From contig JAJRQK010000015.1 in assembly GCA_024280295.1 (NCBI GenBank), forward strand, positions 1-64,000: a stretch of DNA of 64,000 nucleotides, given 5' to 3'. The notes under the pieces were generated by a model, which saw only the letters and a program-made list of their open reading frames with translations, was not told the origin of the DNA and did not search any database. The position numbers were made by a program, and so were the translations under genes. Below, piece by piece: positions 55,803 to 63,840 of this stretch. Position 1 is the first letter of the stretch; every line of letters begins with the position of its first letter. This DNA is from Bacteroidota bacterium (GTDB lineage Bacteria > Bacteroidota > Bacteroidia > Flavobacteriales_D > Crocinitomicaceae).

Positions 55803-56112
55803 AAATAAGACGTTAAGGCTGAATAGCTAGGTTGAAAAGGCACTTTGAGAGTTTCAGTATGCTCCGTTTGAATTATTAGAAAACGAGTTTTGCGTTAGTG
55901 ATTGGAGCGGTATCCTTTTTATAGAATGGACATTTCGGATTCGCTCAATATCCATTCTATAAAAAGATATAACGGAAAGCACGATTAATTGGCTTTTGCA
56001 AAAAGGAAATTAAAACGCCCGAATGAGCTTGAAACTTGACTAAGGTGTTAATGCACCCAGTAATAATTAACTTAGAATAGACGGAGAATCTACTCTCACA
56101 GATAGGAGTGAT
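55803..56112. other. Intergenic region between convergent genes
   Basis: No gene was recognised. It contains the 15-bp perfect inverted repeat at 55916-55965. Confidence 0.6.
55916..55965. terminator. Probable bidirectional terminator (15-bp perfect inverted repeat)
   Basis: TTTTTATAGAATGGA at 55916-55930 and its exact complement at 55951-55965 with a 20-base loop. A and T runs on the two sides suit termination from either direction between two convergent genes. Its distance from the upstream stop (about 115 bases) is long. Confidence 0.55.
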
Positions 56113-56646
56113 TTATTCCATTGATTTAGGGGGTTGAAGTAAATCAGTTAGCCCAGTCAGTTCAAGAGAAATTGCCAACTCTAAGGGTGTTCTTCCCGCA
56201 TTATCTAGAGGGCAAAGATCAGCATCAGTGTCAACTAGTAATTTTACAAGTTGTTCGTTTTTTGATTGTATTGCGTAAATTAGACATGAAATGTTTTGTC
56301 CTCCAAGAAGGTTGACATTCGCTCCTTTCTCAATCAGTAGAGATGCTACTTCAAAATCACCCCTGTAACAAGCTGCGTGTAATGCTGTTCCCTCTTGAGA
56401 TTGGTAGTTAACATCTGCATCTTTTGATAAGATAAACTCTATAGACTCAACTTTATTTCTGTAAACTGCTAGGATTAATGGTGAAAACCCATGTTCATTT
56501 AAGGAATCAAAGATGGTATTGTCTTGATTGTATGCTGTTTTTAAATCCTCCAGATTACCAGATCGACTTGCTTCGAAGACATCGATTTGGGAAAATGATG
56601 AACCAATAGTAAAAATAATAGCTGCAAATGTCAAATTAAGATTCAT
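56113..56646 (-). CDS. Exported ankyrin-repeat protein
   Basis: 177 residues. Signal peptide about 1-19 (FAAIIFTIGSSFSQ). About four ankyrin repeats follow (GFSPLILAVYRNKVESIEFI, EGTALHAACYRGDFEVASLL, NISCLIYAIQSKNEQLVKLL, GRTPLELAISLELTGLTDLL). The start ATG overlaps the stop of the DOMON-type gene by one base, so the two are co-translated. A periplasmic partner role for that protein is inferred. Confidence 0.85.
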   Translation of the reverse strand: MNLNLTFAAIIFTIGSSFSQIDVFEASRSGNLEDLKTAYNQDNTIFDSLNEHGFSPLILAVYRNKVESIEFILSKDADVNYQSQEGTALHAACYRGDFEVASLLIEKGANVNLLGGQNISCLIYAIQSKNEQLVKLLVDTDADLCPLDNAGRTPLELAISLELTGLTDLLQPPKSME

Positions 56647-58142
56647 TACCGAAGAACAATTTTTTTGCTCAATGTTCCATGCTCGCTTACTAATTGTAGC
56701 ACTATTAATCCACGAGGAAGACTACTTAGATCTATTGATGTACGACTGGCTAAATTTGGGAGTGATTTAAGAATTTGTCCTGATAGAGATACAAGTTTTA
56801 TCAAGTACTGTTCCGTTAAATCCGTTGTAATGATTAACTGGTTTGCTGTCTCAAATGATATATCGAAGAATGATTCTAGTTCATTTAGACTATTTGTATA
56901 AACGGCGAAATTCCAAGTAGTGCTATCCGAAATTCCAGCAAATTGATTACCAATTAAATCTGTAATTGCAGTCGGGTCAATAGTGATGGAATACTGTCCG
57001 TCGATAGATAGAAAATTTGTTGGATTAATGAAAATCGTATTCATTGACAGAGACAAGTTCAATGCAGTTGTCACATCAAAACTCTCAATGATTGCTCCCG
57101 TTAAGTAGTTCTTGAGAGTAATATTCCCAGTTCCAAATGCAATATCTTCATCAAATGAAATCGTAAAATTGCTATTCAATGTAACATTCACCGCATTGTC
57201 AATAGGAATAAAAGCACCGCTTATCAATGGGGGAGTGCTATCGTTAGAATTATCTAAAGTTTCGAAATTCCATGTTGTACTATCTATGAATCCACTATAA
57301 GAATTAAGAGAGAAATCTTGAATGGCATTGGAATCTACTGTAATGTAATATTCTGTAAAACTGGCTAGTAGATTTGTCGGAAGTAGTGTTAGTGCTGGTC
57401 CCGATATACTCAAATTAGTACTTGTTGCGACATCGTACTGTTCAATAAGCGATCCTGAATTGAGTTCATGTAATTTGATGTATCCAGTACCAAACATAAT
57501 ATCTTCATCAAATGTGATAGTCATGTCCGTCGCCAACGTTGCACCTGTAGAATTATCAGAAGGAAAAAGAAATCCAGAAATCACAGGGGGGATTGTGTCA
57601 GGAAACACCCACGTGAACGTTGTGTTCCCTCTAAATGCAGATCCATGATACCCAAGAGTATAAGTGCTATTGCTACCTGTAGCCCAAATAATATTAAATG
57701 AATCATCTGAATAATTAAACTCATGATCTTCAGAATCGCCAGTAACTAGAAATCTCTTTGCCTCAAAAGTTCGAGTGCCTCCAGAAGTTACCATTGAGAT
57801 TAAATCCCAATCATCCACAATGTCTTTGTTTACACCAGTAGCACCTTGTGAAGTCATGTTGTAATCAAAAATGCCCAACGAATGCATCGCGCCTGGCTTA
57901 CCATCTGAGTATATTAAAGCATCGGAATTGGACATACTGCTTCCGAAACCGCATGCAAGCCAACGATCTGACGGACCTTGAAATGTGATTGTAATATCAG
58001 AAGGTGTTATCACCGCACCAAAGTAGATGTTAGAGCCAGGAGAAACTTCAGTTAAGGGAATTATTTTTGGTTGTGAACTAACACTATCAGAGAGAAGGAG
58101 TAGAGAAATGAAGAGTAGCGATTTGCTGATGAGGGTGCTCAT
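56646..58142 (-). CDS. DOMON plus Big_5 (bacterial Ig-like) T9SS cargo
   Basis: 498 residues. Signal peptide about 1-23. Residues about 30-180 form a DOMON-type domain (ITFQGPSDRWLACGFGS, FNIIWATGSNSTYTLGYHG), a heme- or sugar-binding fold. Two Big_5 domains follow (about 185-400; SGFLFPSDNSTGATLATDMT, and SGAFIPIDNAVNVTLNSNFT). The C-terminus is T9SS type A-like (FFDISFETANQLIIT ... SLPRGLIVLQLVSEHG ... KKIVLR). It is exported by T9SS. A redox or heme role is inferred from DOMON only. The ankyrin gene downstream overlaps by one base. Confidence 0.85.
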   Translation of the reverse strand: MSTLISKSLLFISLLLLSDSVSSQPKIIPLTEVSPGSNIYFGAVITPSDITITFQGPSDRWLACGFGSSMSNSDALIYSDGKPGAMHSLGIFDYNMTSQGATGVNKDIVDDWDLISMVTSGGTRTFEAKRFLVTGDSEDHEFNYSDDSFNIIWATGSNSTYTLGYHGSAFRGNTTFTWVFPDTIPPVISGFLFPSDNSTGATLATDMTITFDEDIMFGTGYIKLHELNSGSLIEQYDVATSTNLSISGPALTLLPTNLLASFTEYYITVDSNAIQDFSLNSYSGFIDSTTWNFETLDNSNDSTPPLISGAFIPIDNAVNVTLNSNFTISFDEDIAFGTGNITLKNYLTGAIIESFDVTTALNLSLSMNTIFINPTNFLSIDGQYSITIDPTAITDLIGNQFAGISDSTTWNFAVYTNSLNELESFFDISFETANQLIITTDLTEQYLIKLVSLSGQILKSLPNLASRTSIDLSSLPRGLIVLQLVSEHGTLSKKIVLR

Positions 58143-58169
58143 ATATTTTATATGTCCTATTTAAAGTTG

Positions 58170-60854
58170 CTACCTAATAATATTAATATGTCCACCAATC
58201 ATTTTTTCTGGATTGTGTGGTTCGCAAGAAACATAGACTATTTTCCAAATATATCCACCATCCTGAACTAGTTTTCCATTAGGACCAACACCATCCCAGC
58301 CAACATTTACATCATAAGATTCAAAAATGATTTCTCCCCAACGATTAAAAATTTCCATGTGCCATTCTTCGACTGTTAAATAGACAATCGGTAAGAAAAC
58401 ATTGTTGAATTCATCACCATCTGGTGTAAATGTATTTGGGGCAAAGACTGTAAATGGTTCGATAAACAATTGCGACGAAGAAGTGTCCTTACAACCAAAT
58501 TCATTCGTTACTATTTGATATGGGTAATGATTTCCGGGTGTTACATAAGTATGGAATGGTGATTGAATTCCTGTACTGTGAAGTGTCGTATCATCATACC
58601 AATAGAACCAATCTGTAGCTCCTATTGAGGCATCATTGAATCGAATACTCGAATGACAAATGTCTGTATAATCTGGAGTAACTGTGAAGCTTGATGTTGG
58701 CTTTGGCCGCACATTAACTATGTCAGGCTGGATTAATATCAATGTGTCAACACAACCGCTTGTTGTATGTATGCTTAACGTTACCGGATAATTCCCAACA
58801 TTAGGGTACAAATGCGTCGGATTCTGATCTGTGGATGTTGTACCATCACCAAAATCCCAGTTGTAGAAAATGGTCGTTTCTGCGGTGGAAAGATCAATAA
58901 ACTGAGCATTAAATGGTGCACACTGTAATCCAGGTGCAATGGCGAAATCAACCTCAGGGGGATAAAAAATGTAGATGTTTTGTGTAACCGATTCGATACA
59001 ATTTTCGAATGTTCCTGTTAAGGTAATTGGAATCGACCCTATTGTATCAAATACGACATTTGAAACATCGATATTGGTCGATGTCTGTATAGAGGAATTC
59101 GGACCAAATGTCCACGTAAAAACAGAACTCGGAGGTCCACCTACCGTTCCATCGAAATTGAAATTGTTTGTTGTTAAACAAAGTGAATCTTCCGAAGTAA
59201 ATGATACGACTAATTGCTCGTTTAGTGTAATTGTTGCCGTAGTTTGATCAGTGCAAAATGGCGTTGAACCTGAGACAAGAGTAATCGTATAAGTCCCTGG
59301 AGATGGGAATGTAAAGGTGGGGTCGAATACTGTGCTAATGTCTGTGTTTGTACCTGCTACTCCAAAATCCCACGCATACTGTGTTGAATTTTGAGATCCG
59401 TTTCCAAATGTAATTGTGAGTCCGTCACACTCTACATCTTGCGGTACGTTAATCTGTGCAATTGGCTCTGGAAAAATGTAGATTGAGTCTGTGAAAGATG
59501 CGGTGCATAAATTATTTTCGATTGTCACTGTTACGGAGATAAAACCAGTAGTATCAAACGTAACTCCATTTATGTTTGTTCCAGTTGTGCTTGGCGCCGT
59601 TGCATTCGGGCCAAAGTTCCAAGAATAAGTAGATCCAGGAGGGCCGTTGGATTGTGCGACAAAATCAAAGCTATTTCCAAAGATGCACAGTGAATCATTA
59701 GAAGTAAAATCTACAGTGATTTGATTGTTCACAATAATATCCATATACGCAGTATCAGTACAGGGCCACCCAGGGTTGACAACGAGCATTACTGTATAAG
59801 CTCCATCAGCTGGGTAAGTGTAAGTAGGAGCAAATGCAGAACTTACATCGGTAGTAATTCCCGGCACACCAAAATCCCATGCATAGTTAACTATTCCTGT
59901 TCCAACGGAGTTGTTCACGAAGTCAATTGTCAATCCTTGGCAATAGGATACAAAAGTTGGTAAATCACTCTGTATCGGTAAATTAGCTTCTAGTTGCAAG
60001 ATACAATTGAACACACGAAATAAGAAATCACGTGTTGTAGAATTGATCAATACGCCATTTCTGTACTCTGAAACTCTAATTCCAACGACAAATAATCCCA
60101 GTAAGTTAGGGGATGCAGTTAAAAGACCAGTAGCAGGGTCAATGTTTATTGTAGCACCTGGCCCCAATGGGTTTGCTGCACCATATCCTCCCAGCCAATT
60201 AACAGGTGCATAGCCTGGTGGTGGTGCTGGATTTGGTGCTGGATTCGCTCCGGAAGCTCCAGAAAGTGGGGTTACAAGTGAATAAACAAGCTGATCTCCA
60301 TCTGGATCTGTTGCGCTATGATCAAAAATTAAATCGTCATTGTTACATAAAAGTAAAGGCGGATAACCGATAAATCTTGGGCTGCTATTGACGTAGGCTC
60401 CCGTATTAAAACCCGGAACAACGCAAGTCAGCGTAAATCCAGTATCGTCAGGATTGCTAATATTTGTTACGTTCGGACCGCGACAGCATCGTTGATAAGT
60501 CACAGTATAGCCACCAATCGCAGGAGGCAAATTCACATCCACAGTATAAAGTGCATTTTCCGTGCAAATATTAGTAGGAGGAGTAACACATGGGTTATTA
60601 GATACAACGGGGATCATTGTACTTCCTGGAAACGGGACATTCACACTCTGAACCAAATTTCCATTACTATAAACAGCTAAAGACAAAGGATTATCGAATT
60701 CCGCACCTGGAGAATTACAGTCTCGATACATTGAAATGTAAAATCGGTAAACATTATTCCCCATATAGTCATAGTAAATCTCACCCCCAACAATATGGGA
60801 AGCGTTACTAGTTAGTGAACTAGCCAGTATTATAAGAACTATTAGGTACTTCAT
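58170..60854 (-). CDS. Giant PKD-domain surface protein with gliding-type (CHU_C) C-terminus
   Basis: 894 residues. Signal peptide about 1-20. Three to five PKD domains (YAWDFGVPGITTDVSSAFAP, YAWDFGVAGTNTDISTVFDP, YNWDFGDGTTSTDQNPTHLY) interspersed with other Ig-like modules. The last ~90 residues (FAPNTFTPDGDEFNNVFLPI ... EIFNRWGEIIFES ... GGYIWKI) are the CHU_C/gliding-motility-associated domain, the T9SS type B signal that needs PorP/SprF-like partners. None is seen in this window. It is probably surface exposed. Confidence 0.92.
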   Translation of the reverse strand: MKYLIVLIILASSLTSNASHIVGGEIYYDYMGNNVYRFYISMYRDCNSPGAEFDNPLSLAVYSNGNLVQSVNVPFPGSTMIPVVSNNPCVTPPTNICTENALYTVDVNLPPAIGGYTVTYQRCCRGPNVTNISNPDDTGFTLTCVVPGFNTGAYVNSSPRFIGYPPLLLCNNDDLIFDHSATDPDGDQLVYSLVTPLSGASGANPAPNPAPPPGYAPVNWLGGYGAANPLGPGATINIDPATGLLTASPNLLGLFVVGIRVSEYRNGVLINSTTRDFLFRVFNCILQLEANLPIQSDLPTFVSYCQGLTIDFVNNSVGTGIVNYAWDFGVPGITTDVSSAFAPTYTYPADGAYTVMLVVNPGWPCTDTAYMDIIVNNQITVDFTSNDSLCIFGNSFDFVAQSNGPPGSTYSWNFGPNATAPSTTGTNINGVTFDTTGFISVTVTIENNLCTASFTDSIYIFPEPIAQINVPQDVECDGLTITFGNGSQNSTQYAWDFGVAGTNTDISTVFDPTFTFPSPGTYTITLVSGSTPFCTDQTTATITLNEQLVVSFTSEDSLCLTTNNFNFDGTVGGPPSSVFTWTFGPNSSIQTSTNIDVSNVVFDTIGSIPITLTGTFENCIESVTQNIYIFYPPEVDFAIAPGLQCAPFNAQFIDLSTAETTIFYNWDFGDGTTSTDQNPTHLYPNVGNYPVTLSIHTTSGCVDTLILIQPDIVNVRPKPTSSFTVTPDYTDICHSSIRFNDASIGATDWFYWYDDTTLHSTGIQSPFHTYVTPGNHYPYQIVTNEFGCKDTSSSQLFIEPFTVFAPNTFTPDGDEFNNVFLPIVYLTVEEWHMEIFNRWGEIIFESYDVNVGWDGVGPNGKLVQDGGYIWKIVYVSCEPHNPEKMIGGHINIIR

Positions 60855-60933
60855 GTTTTATTCTAGACGCAAAAGGTAAGCAAAAGTTATTCCAAAGAAG
60901 TCATTAATTATTATCAACGGTTGAAATCCAAGT

Positions 60934-61755
60934 TTAGTACTTGTCTAATTTCGGGAAGATAAATAAAGGTGAATTGTATTTAAAATCATGCTCCTGCATC
61001 AGTTTTTGACCCGAAATTAAGCGATGAATTGAGGTTGATTGGGCAAATTTTGGAGCAGTCAAATCATAGTGTTTTGCCGCACTTCGATAGTAAGATTCTC
61101 TCGATGGATGCATCGGATTAACAAGATTGAAAACTCCCGAAATTGACGTGTCATTCGTTACTTTCTCAATTGCATTGATCACATCATTTAGATGAACAAT
61201 GTTAATTGGACCGTCGGGATTAGAGATGTATTCTCTCCCTGCTAAAGAGGTTATAGGATGTCTATTTGGGCCAATTAATCCTCCTAACCTAAGAATAACA
61301 CTACTTTTTTTTGAATGTTTAATAGCTTCTTCGAGTTGATAAGTTGAGGTCTGTTGCTCTTTGTCTGTAAACGTATAGGTTTCGTAATATTCACGTTCTC
61401 GTTTTGGATAAATGCCTGTTGAACTGGTAAAGATAACACGCGTCGAATCTTCAAATTGAGCAGCTAATTTTTCCATGAATTCTCGATTTTCTTCGATGCC
61501 CAAAACACCTTTATTTCGACTTGTTGGAGGAAGGGTGATAATGAGCAAATCCGTTTTATCAATAACTTTTTTAGGAATAGTTACCTTTTGGTATGAATCG
61601 AGCAAAAATGGTTGGATTCCAATCGCATTTAATTCATCAAAAAAAGATTCATTTCTCGTTGAGCCGTAAACGGTATGTCCTGATGTGTGAAGTTGTTCAC
61701 CAAGGGGTCGACCTAGCCATCCACATCCAATTATTGTTATAGTCATTTCACTCAT
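60934..61755 (-). CDS. NAD(P)-binding SDR/epimerase-like protein (YeeZ type)
   Basis: 273 residues from the ATG at 61755. A frame starting at 61932 adds 59 residues without family character that would run under the divergent ctaA start, so it is rejected. The Rossmann motif is IIGCGWLGRPLG (G-x-G-x-x-G, about 8-19), and FTSSTGIYPKRERE with Tyr replaces the usual YxxxK site, as in YeeZ/SDR-a proteins. The substrate is unknown. Divergent from ctaA with 39 bases between. Confidence 0.8.
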   Translation of the reverse strand: MSEMTITIIGCGWLGRPLGEQLHTSGHTVYGSTRNESFFDELNAIGIQPFLLDSYQKVTIPKKVIDKTDLLIITLPPTSRNKGVLGIEENREFMEKLAAQFEDSTRVIFTSSTGIYPKREREYYETYTFTDKEQQTSTYQLEEAIKHSKKSSVILRLGGLIGPNRHPITSLAGREYISNPDGPINIVHLNDVINAIEKVTNDTSISGVFNLVNPMHPSRESYYRSAAKHYDLTAPKFAQSTSIHRLISGQKLMQEHDFKYNSPLFIFPKLDKY

Positions 61756-61782
61756 TTTGTCGGCATCTAAGTTACGAATGAT

Positions 61783-61791
61783 TAAGTTTGT
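61783..61791 (+). promoter_or_regulatory. -7 box of ctaA, abutting the start codon
   Basis: TAAGTTTGT matches TAnnTTTGY; a TTG lies 23 bases upstream (61757-61759). The predicted transcription start coincides with the ATG at 61795. Confidence 0.45.
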
Positions 61792-61794
61792 AAC

Positions 61795-62808
61795 ATGAAT
61801 TATTCGAAGACATTCGTTCGCTTTAATTGGCTCGCCTTGGTGTTGATTTACCTCGTTGTTGTTGCGGGTAGTTTTGTTCGGATAACAGGAAGTGGTATGG
61901 GCTGTCCTGATTGGCCTAAATGCTTTGGGCAATGGATTCCGCCTTCGGATGTAAATGAATTGCCTGATAATTATAAAGAAATTTATTCAAAGAAACGAGA
62001 GAAGAAGATTGCCAAATTCTCAAAAATGCTTGATGCTGTCGGGTTGAATGAAACAGCGAAAGAGCTTCGAAATGATCCTGAATTAACGAAGGAGGAAGAT
62101 TTCAATTCAAGACGGACATGGACGGAATATGTGAATCGCCTATTTGGCTTTTTAGCTGGAAACGCGATGCTAGCGGCATTTATTTGGCTCTTAATTAAAT
62201 ATCGAAGAAGAAAGTTGATCGTTTTGGCAGGTTTTAATCTGTTGTTAATGGGATTTCAAGGGTGGTTTGGCTCAATCGTAGTAGCATCAAACCTTGTTCC
62301 ATGGACAATCACTGTTCATATGTTTCTAGCATTAGTGATTATTGGACTTCAACTCTATTTGATGCGAATAATTAGCCCATCTCAGCGTGAACCTATCAAT
62401 CTCACAAAGTGGTCGTTTTACCTTATTTGGACATGCTTTGGAATTACAATTTACCAAATGTTCTTGGGAACTCAAGTGCGCGAAGCGATAGATGAATTGA
62501 CAAAAATTGGTGTGGGTAGAGAGGCATGGACAGATGAGTTGGGCATTCAGTTTTACATCCATCGAAGTTTCTCATGGTTAGTGCTACTATTACTTACAGT
62601 TGTTGCGTTTATCAATGAGCGTGGAGCTAAACACAAAGCGTTGCGAGCTACTTATATCATTTTGGCATTAGAATTACTATCAGGAGTTCTATTGGCAAAT
62701 GCTGATATGCCCGGGTTGATTCAGACAAGTCATTTAATTTTTGCAACTATTATTTTTGGGATATTGACAATGGTAGTCATCCGTGGCAGACGTGAGTTAG
62801 TTGTCTAG
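61795..62808 (+). CDS. ctaA: Heme A synthase, COX15/CtaA family
   Basis: 337 residues with about eight membrane helices. The first loop carries VRITGSGMGCPDWPKCFGQW, the COX15 signature with a CxxxxxC pair. Histidines lie in VHMFLALVII (heme ligand), FYIHRSFSW and QTSHLIFATI. It oxidises heme O to heme A for aa3-type cytochrome oxidase in the inner membrane. An unusually long soluble loop (about 50-105; YKEIYSKKREKKIAKFSKML) is typical of Bacteroidota forms. The promoter abuts the start codon. Confidence 0.93.
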   Translation: MNYSKTFVRFNWLALVLIYLVVVAGSFVRITGSGMGCPDWPKCFGQWIPPSDVNELPDNYKEIYSKKREKKIAKFSKMLDAVGLNETAKELRNDPELTKEEDFNSRRTWTEYVNRLFGFLAGNAMLAAFIWLLIKYRRRKLIVLAGFNLLLMGFQGWFGSIVVASNLVPWTITVHMFLALVIIGLQLYLMRIISPSQREPINLTKWSFYLIWTCFGITIYQMFLGTQVREAIDELTKIGVGREAWTDELGIQFYIHRSFSWLVLLLLTVVAFINERGAKHKALRATYIILALELLSGVLLANADMPGLIQTSHLIFATIIFGILTMVVIRGRRELVV

Positions 62809-62841
62809 ATCAGATTATTTGGTCAAATTTTTTCATTTCAC

Positions 62842-62872
62842 TTGAAAGTTTCTTTACGAATGCTAACTTTGC
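62842..62872 (+). promoter_or_regulatory. Promoter of the tRNA gene
   Basis: TTG at 62842-62844, exactly 19 bases, then TAACTTTGC at 62864-62872, a full match to the Bacteroidota consensus. The tRNA starts 34 bases further on. Confidence 0.75.
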
Positions 62873-62906
62873 AGCCGTGCGAATGCAGATATTCTCTGTT
62901 TTTGCG

Positions 62907-62980
62907 GGTCCTATAGCTCAGTTGGTTAGAGCACCTGACTCATAATCAGGGGGTCCATGGTTCGAGCCCATGTGGGACCA
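62907..62980 (+). tRNA. tRNA with CAU anticodon (Ile2 or Met)
   Basis: 74 bases with acceptor GGTCCTA/TGGGACC, D stem GCTC/GAGC, anticodon stem CCTGA/TCAGG and loop CTCATAA (CAT at 62941-62943), T arm CATGG/CCATG with TTCGAGC. The sequence GGTCCTATAGCTCAGTTGG resembles Bacteroidota tRNA-Ile(CAU), whose C is modified to lysidine, more than elongator Met; identity is inference. CCA is not encoded. Confidence 0.9.
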
Positions 62981-63110
62981 CTAGTAAAACAAAGGCTTTC
63001 AACGATTTAGTTGAAAGCCTTTTTCTTTTCCGCGTGCTTTTCGCGTGCTATTTTTTTAGTTTCTATTAGCTGTTGAAAACTTTTTATCATGAGGCATCAT
63101 GAACAGTCAT
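62981..63110. other. Spacer after the tRNA with terminator and CGCGTGCT repeats
   Basis: It holds the terminator and two CGCGTGCT copies; no gene was recognised. Confidence 0.5.
62991..63027 (+). terminator. Rho-independent terminator after the tRNA
   Basis: Stem AAAGGCTTTCAAC (62991-63003) with GTTGAAAGCCTTT (63010-63022), loop of six, followed by TTCTTTT. Confidence 0.85.
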
Positions 63111-63400
63111 CTAGCTAATAAATCGTGATATTTCAAACCTATAAAAGTCATCTAGAGAATTCAAGTATCGGTTGAAATTGTCATTACTCTTCAGATTATT
63201 GAACTGATCAAAGTATAAGTTTCCTAACTGATTACTTTCTTGTAGCCTTGAAACAAGACCAATATTTAAGCCGTATTTAGTCAATGCTATTTTCTCTTTA
63301 TCTGTGGTTCCATATACAGCACGTTTTTTTTAAGTGTTTCTGGTATTTTTCGTGGCTTTGATTTTGGGTAGTTCATAAAGTTTCGATATGTTTTTTAGAA
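63111..63400 (-). pseudogene. C-terminal fragment of a larger protein (helicase-like), decayed
   Basis: From about 63325 the minus strand reads RAVYGTTDKEKIALTKYGLN, IGLVSRLQESNQLGNLYFDQ, and LNSLDDFYRFEISRFIS to a stop at 63111. Upstream it continues in another frame (YRNFMNYPKSKPRKIPETLK) across an A run, so at least one frameshift. The pattern recalls the tails of large DEAD/DEAH-box helicases found near tRNAs and in defence islands, but that is recollection, not a demonstrated match. Confidence 0.45.
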
Positions 63401-63401
63401 T

Positions 63402-63551
63402 ATGTCAGTTTTTTCAATTGTCATGCTGTTACTCGTTTTTATAGTGTTTTCTGAAATGGGAAAAGATAAAACCCATAAGAGAACTAGTATGGAGCGATTG
63501 AAACGACAAGGATTGGCTTCTGCGAATTCCTCCTTGCGTTTCTATCTTTGA
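63402..63551 (+). CDS. Small open frame with one membrane helix, doubtful
   Basis: 49 codons (VFSIVMLLLVFIVFSEMGKD then basic KTHKRTSMERLKRQGL). It could be a small membrane protein or a chance frame in decayed DNA; its end overlaps the neighbouring fragment by ten bases. Confidence 0.2.
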   Translation: MSVFSIVMLLLVFIVFSEMGKDKTHKRTSMERLKRQGLASANSSLRFYL

Positions 63552-63840
63552 CTCCATGCCTTGTACACTCCAGTTACGTGCTCAGTACCTTTTCTATTAT
63601 CAAAGCCATGCTTGTTCTTCTCCTCAAACTCTTTAATCATCTTAAAGGTTCGTTTCTCTGTGGTTTTTTGAACGACTCTTTCTAAGGCTCTCTCAGTAAT
63701 TCCCTTGGCATAATTTTTCGCTTCTGTATTAGACTGAGAAGAAGATGAACTGCTATTATAGCCTGAACTCACGTTTGCCGTAATGCTTCCAAAAACTTTC
63801 GAATCTTTTGAAACAGAAACTGATGCAGGCTCATCTTTAA
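63542..63840 (-). pseudogene. Fragment of an unidentified protein truncated at a transposase junction
   Basis: The minus strand is open from about 63840 (RLKDEPASVSVSKDSKVFGS) through SSGYNSSSSSSQSNTEAKNY and GITERALERVVQKTTEKRTF to a stop at 63542. It looks like an internal piece of a larger protein (Ser-rich linker followed by a charged helix). There is no convincing start. Its upstream side meets a truncated transposase. Confidence 0.5.

Noticed and set aside
60934..61932. Longer start for the SDR-like protein
   Set aside because: The extra 59 residues would overlap the start of ctaA and have no family similarity; the Rossmann motif begins right after the ATG at 61755.
62961..62985. Attachment-site duplication of the tRNA 3' end
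   Set aside because: No second copy of GGTTCGAGCCCATGTGGGA was seen in the window, so an att pair cannot be claimed.
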